From Stappia sp. WLB 29 (GTDB lineage: Bacteria > Pseudomonadota > Alphaproteobacteria > Rhizobiales > Stappiaceae), in assembly GCF_023507705.1 (NCBI RefSeq), contig NZ_JALBGD010000004.1, positions 1 through 64,000 of the forward strand: 64,000 nucleotides of DNA, read 5' to 3'. The notes under the pieces are model-generated. The model did no database searches. It was not told where the DNA came from and saw only the letters and a program-made list of their open reading frames with translations. The position numbers and the translations under genes are program-made. The stretch's first letter is position 1. The number at the start of each line of letters is the position of its first letter. Below, piece by piece: positions 61,643-64,000 of this stretch.

Positions 61643-63100
61643 GTGAGCAGTGAAACGCGGCTAGCGGAATTTGCGGAGATCGTCGGGGCCGGCAACGTTC
61701 TGACGGCTGAGGACGATCGCCGGCGATACGCCCATGACAAGCTCCCTTACGCCAATTTCCGGGCCCGGGCCGGCGCGCTGGTCGGTACGCTGCCCGGCGT
61801 CGTGGTGCGTCCCGGCACGGCCGACGAGGTGCAGCAGGTGGTGAAGCTGGCGGCCGAGGCCGGCCTGCCCGTCATCCCCTATGGCAGCGGCTCCGGCGTG
61901 CTCGGCGGCACCATCCCGCTCGGTGAGGAAGTGCTGATCGACATGCAGCGCATGGACCGGATCCTCGGCATCGATCCCGAGAATGCGCTGGTCACCGTCG
62001 AGGCCGGCATGAACGGCGAACTCTTTGAGGAGGCGCTGAACAAGCAGGGCTTCACGGCCGGCCACCTGCCGCAGTCGCTCACCATCTCCACCGTCGGCGG
62101 CTGGGCCGCCTGCCGCGGCGGCGGCCAGGAATCGAGCCGCTACGGCAAGATCGAGGACATCGTCGTCGGCCTCAAGGCGGTGCTGCCCGACGGGCGGATG
62201 CTCGAGGTCCGCCCGCTGCCCAAGCGCGCCACCGGCCCCTCGATCCGCGACCTGATCGTCGGCAACGAGGGCACGCTCGCCATCATCACCGAGCTGACGC
62301 TGCGCCTGTGGAAGCTGCCGGAGGCCGAGGAGGTGCTGGCCTTCGCGCTCCCCGACCGTCCTGCCGCGCTGGGCCTTGCCCGCCGCATCATGCAGGCCGG
62401 CCTGCATCCGCGCATCGTCCGCCTCTACGACGAGAAGGAGACGGCCTCGCGCACCGAAGGGATCGACGCCTATCGCGAGCGTCCGGTGATGGCCAATATC
62501 GTCCTGTGCGGCGAGCCGGGGCTGGTTGCGGCGGAAGCCGCGCTGGTGCGCGCCTTCGCCGCCGAGGCCGGGGCGGTGGAAACCGAGACGCGGCCGTTCG
62601 ACGAATGGCGCGCGCACCGCTACAAGTCGATCAGCCAGCAATGGCAGGAGAAGGGCTTCTACAACGACACGATCGAGGTGACGGTCAACTGGTCGCGGGC
62701 GGCCGCCCTGTACGATGCGATCCGCGCGGCGGTGCCGGCGATCCATCCCGACGCCCATTTCAGCGCCCACTGGTCGCATGTCTATCCGGAAGGCGTCTGC
62801 CAGTACATGACGATCCGCCTGCCGCAGATGCCTCAGGACGAGGCGCTGCCGCTCCATGCAAGGCTCTGGGAGCTGCTGGAGGGCGAGACGCTCGCCCATG
62901 GCGGCTCCATCGCCCACCATCACGGGACCGGCCTGTTCCGCGGCCCCTGGATGGACGGCGAGCTCGGCGTCGGCATGGATGTGCTGCGGGCGGTGAAGGA
63001 CGCCCTCGATCCGCAGAACATCTTCAACCCCGGCAAGCTCGGCCTGCCGCCGCGCGCCGGGGCCATCGACCCCTATCGCGACAGGATGGACCATGCCTGA
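61643..63100 (+). CDS. FAD-binding oxidase (GlcD/D-2-hydroxyacid dehydrogenase-like)
   Basis: A 485-residue PCMH-type flavoenzyme. LPGVVVRPGTADEVQQVVKLAAE and PVIPYGSGSGVLGGTIPL form the FAD-binding start, ISTVGGWAACRGGGQESSRYG the pyrophosphate region and VGNEGTLAIITELTL the end of the domain. The C-terminus has HHHGTG (metal or substrate His) and ALDPQNIFNPGKLG. It oxidises a hydroxyacid or related alcohol. GTG 61643 has GGGAGG at 6 nt. The stop lies 8 bp inside the start of the kinase gene, so a sugar-acid catabolic operon under LacI control is likely. Confidence 0.9.
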   Translation: MSSETRLAEFAEIVGAGNVLTAEDDRRRYAHDKLPYANFRARAGALVGTLPGVVVRPGTADEVQQVVKLAAEAGLPVIPYGSGSGVLGGTIPLGEEVLIDMQRMDRILGIDPENALVTVEAGMNGELFEEALNKQGFTAGHLPQSLTISTVGGWAACRGGGQESSRYGKIEDIVVGLKAVLPDGRMLEVRPLPKRATGPSIRDLIVGNEGTLAIITELTLRLWKLPEAEEVLAFALPDRPAALGLARRIMQAGLHPRIVRLYDEKETASRTEGIDAYRERPVMANIVLCGEPGLVAAEAALVRAFAAEAGAVETETRPFDEWRAHRYKSISQQWQEKGFYNDTIEVTVNWSRAAALYDAIRAAVPAIHPDAHFSAHWSHVYPEGVCQYMTIRLPQMPQDEALPLHARLWELLEGETLAHGGSIAHHHGTGLFRGPWMDGELGVGMDVLRAVKDALDPQNIFNPGKLGLPPRAGAIDPYRDRMDHA

Positions 63101-64000
63101 TCCGTTGCTGCTGGGCATAGACCTCGGCGCCGGTTCGCTCAAATCGACCGTGATCGACGGGACCGGCAAGGTCCATGGCGCGGCGTCTGCCGCCGTCGAG
63201 ACCCTGGCGCCGTATCCCGGCTTCAGCGAGCAGGACCCGCTCGGCTGGCGCGCGGCGATGATCGACACCCTGGCGCAGTTGTGGCGCCAGGGCATCGACC
63301 CCGCGCGGATCAGGGGCATCGCCTTTACCGCCGGCGCCCATACCCATGTGCTGGAAGAGGCGGATGGCACGATCCTGCGCCCGGCCATCATGTGGAACGA
63401 CCAGCGCTCGGGCCCCCAGGCGGCGGCGCTGCGCGAGAGCGACGGCGCTCGGATCCTGGAGCTTTCGGGCAACCAGGCGAGCCCCACCTGGACGCTGCCG
63501 CAGCTGGTCTGGGTGCGCGAGAACGAGCCGGAGCTGTTCGCCCGCATCCGCCGGATCCGGCCGGCCAAGGACTGGCTGCGCCGCCAGATCGACGGGAGCG
63601 ACGCCACCGACATCACCGACGCGTGGGGCCTTATGCTGGCCGATGCCCGCTCCGCCGAAGGCGCCTGGTCGCACGAGCTCTGCCGCATCGCCGGGATCGA
63701 TCCTTCCGTGCTGCCCCCGCTCGTCGGCTCGTGCGAGGTCACCGGAGCGGTGACGGCGGACGCCGCTGCCGCGACGGGGCTGGTCGCCGGAACGCCGGTC
63801 GTCTGCGGCACGTCGGACACCAATGCGGAGACCTTTTGCGGCGGCATGACCCGTCCCGGCCTCGGGGCGCTGAAGCTTGCGACCGCCGGCACCGTCTCCT
63901 CGCTGACGGCCTCCCCGTCCTTTTCGGCCAAGGTGATCCACTATCCGCATCTGGTGCCGGGCCACTGCTACACGATCCTCGGCACCAACTCCTGCGCCTC
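63093..64000 (+). CDS. FGGY family carbohydrate kinase, 3' end outside the window
   Basis: The first 302 codons of a kinase with no stop before the window ends; full-length members have about 500 residues. LGIDLGAGSLKSTVID is the phosphate-1 loop, GIAFTAGAHTHVL and MWNDQRSGPQAAAL the sugar site with the catalytic Asp in WNDQRS, and CGTSDTNAETFCGG with ATAGTVSSL the adenosine-side loops. Xylulokinase-like members phosphorylate pentuloses or sugar alcohols. The ATG overlaps the oxidase stop by 8 bp; AGGA is upstream. The oxidase may make its keto-sugar substrate. Confidence 0.88.
   Translation, partial: MPDPLLLGIDLGAGSLKSTVIDGTGKVHGAASAAVETLAPYPGFSEQDPLGWRAAMIDTLAQLWRQGIDPARIRGIAFTAGAHTHVLEEADGTILRPAIMWNDQRSGPQAAALRESDGARILELSGNQASPTWTLPQLVWVRENEPELFARIRRIRPAKDWLRRQIDGSDATDITDAWGLMLADARSAEGAWSHELCRIAGIDPSVLPPLVGSCEVTGAVTADAAAATGLVAGTPVVCGTSDTNAETFCGGMTRPGLGALKLATAGTVSSLTASPSFSAKVIHYPHLVPGHCYTILGTNSCA

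Noticed and set aside
61661-63931. Minus-strand 756-residue frame opposite the FAD oxidase and kinase
   Set aside because: Antisense shadow without motifs; the plus strand has complete FAD-oxidase and FGGY motifs.

Overview
The window reads as chromosomal DNA of a GC-rich alphaproteobacterium, most likely of the order Hyphomicrobiales. This is an inference from: an initiator tRNA whose anticodon stem has A-U in place of the first of the three usual G-C pairs, as in rhizobia; an alphaproteobacterial-style PheA; and a set of TRAP transporter, GntR/FCD, LysR, hydantoinase and ABC-transporter operons typical of that group. No species can be named. There is no rRNA, CRISPR array, replication origin or intact transposase.

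Region 1 (about 0-27.5 kb) looks like an accessory island behind tRNA-fMet. It starts with a decayed, N-terminally truncated large serine recombinase. Then come stress and detoxification genes: HxlR regulator with a secreted hydrolase, an MDR oxidoreductase, a DUF5996-acetyltransferase fusion, pirin, a DJ-1-like protein, an acetolactate-synthase-like enzyme with an aldehyde dehydrogenase, catalase, TetR and AraC regulators, a homoserine-dehydrogenase-like enzyme coupled to an amidotransferase, and a perhydrolase-type hydrolase. Between them lie gene scars (LLM flavoprotein, MFS_3 transporter, XapX, SDR).

The most distinctive part of the island is an 18.6-27.5 kb cluster: SAM methyltransferase, prephenate dehydratase, an internally deleted FAD-linked oxidase, an FMN alpha-hydroxyacid dehydrogenase, a three-gene TrpXYZ-like ABC transporter, YciI, a MarR regulator, an EamA exporter and RidA. 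The same TTGCA-N3-TGCAA operator lies before the methyltransferase and on the marR start codon, so the set probably forms one regulon acting on an aromatic 2-keto or 2-hydroxy acid.

Region 2 (27.6-39.8 kb) is a catabolic block on the minus strand: aldehyde dehydrogenase, hydantoinase A and B, aminotransferase, RidA, GntR/FCD regulator and TRAP dctPQM, with a kdgD-type dehydratase divergent at its head. KdgD plus the aldehyde dehydrogenase would convert 5-dehydro-4-deoxyglucarate to 2-oxoglutarate. Related TATGAY-containing motifs lie before four of its transcription units.

Region 3 (40-46.5 kb) holds a LysE exporter with two cupins, LysR and MocR-type regulators, small hydrolases and a GlxA-type regulator. 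It ends in a 238-bp MITE-like element with perfect 34-bp inverted ends. Region 4 (46.5-54.8 kb) has a kinase/acyl-CoA dehydrogenase pair that resembles a split ACAD10/11 (compare LvaA/LvaC), then an asparagine/aspartate utilisation set (aspartase, sodium:alanine-type symporter, asparaginase, Asp/Glu racemase) with a divergent XRE regulator. Region 5 (54.8-64 kb) has azoreductase/LysR, a beta-CASP nuclease, a LacI regulator, a VOC protein, a coupled ParD-like/methionine aminopeptidase pair, and an FAD oxidase/FGGY kinase operon behind a perfect LacI-type palindrome. The kinase runs off the end of the window.
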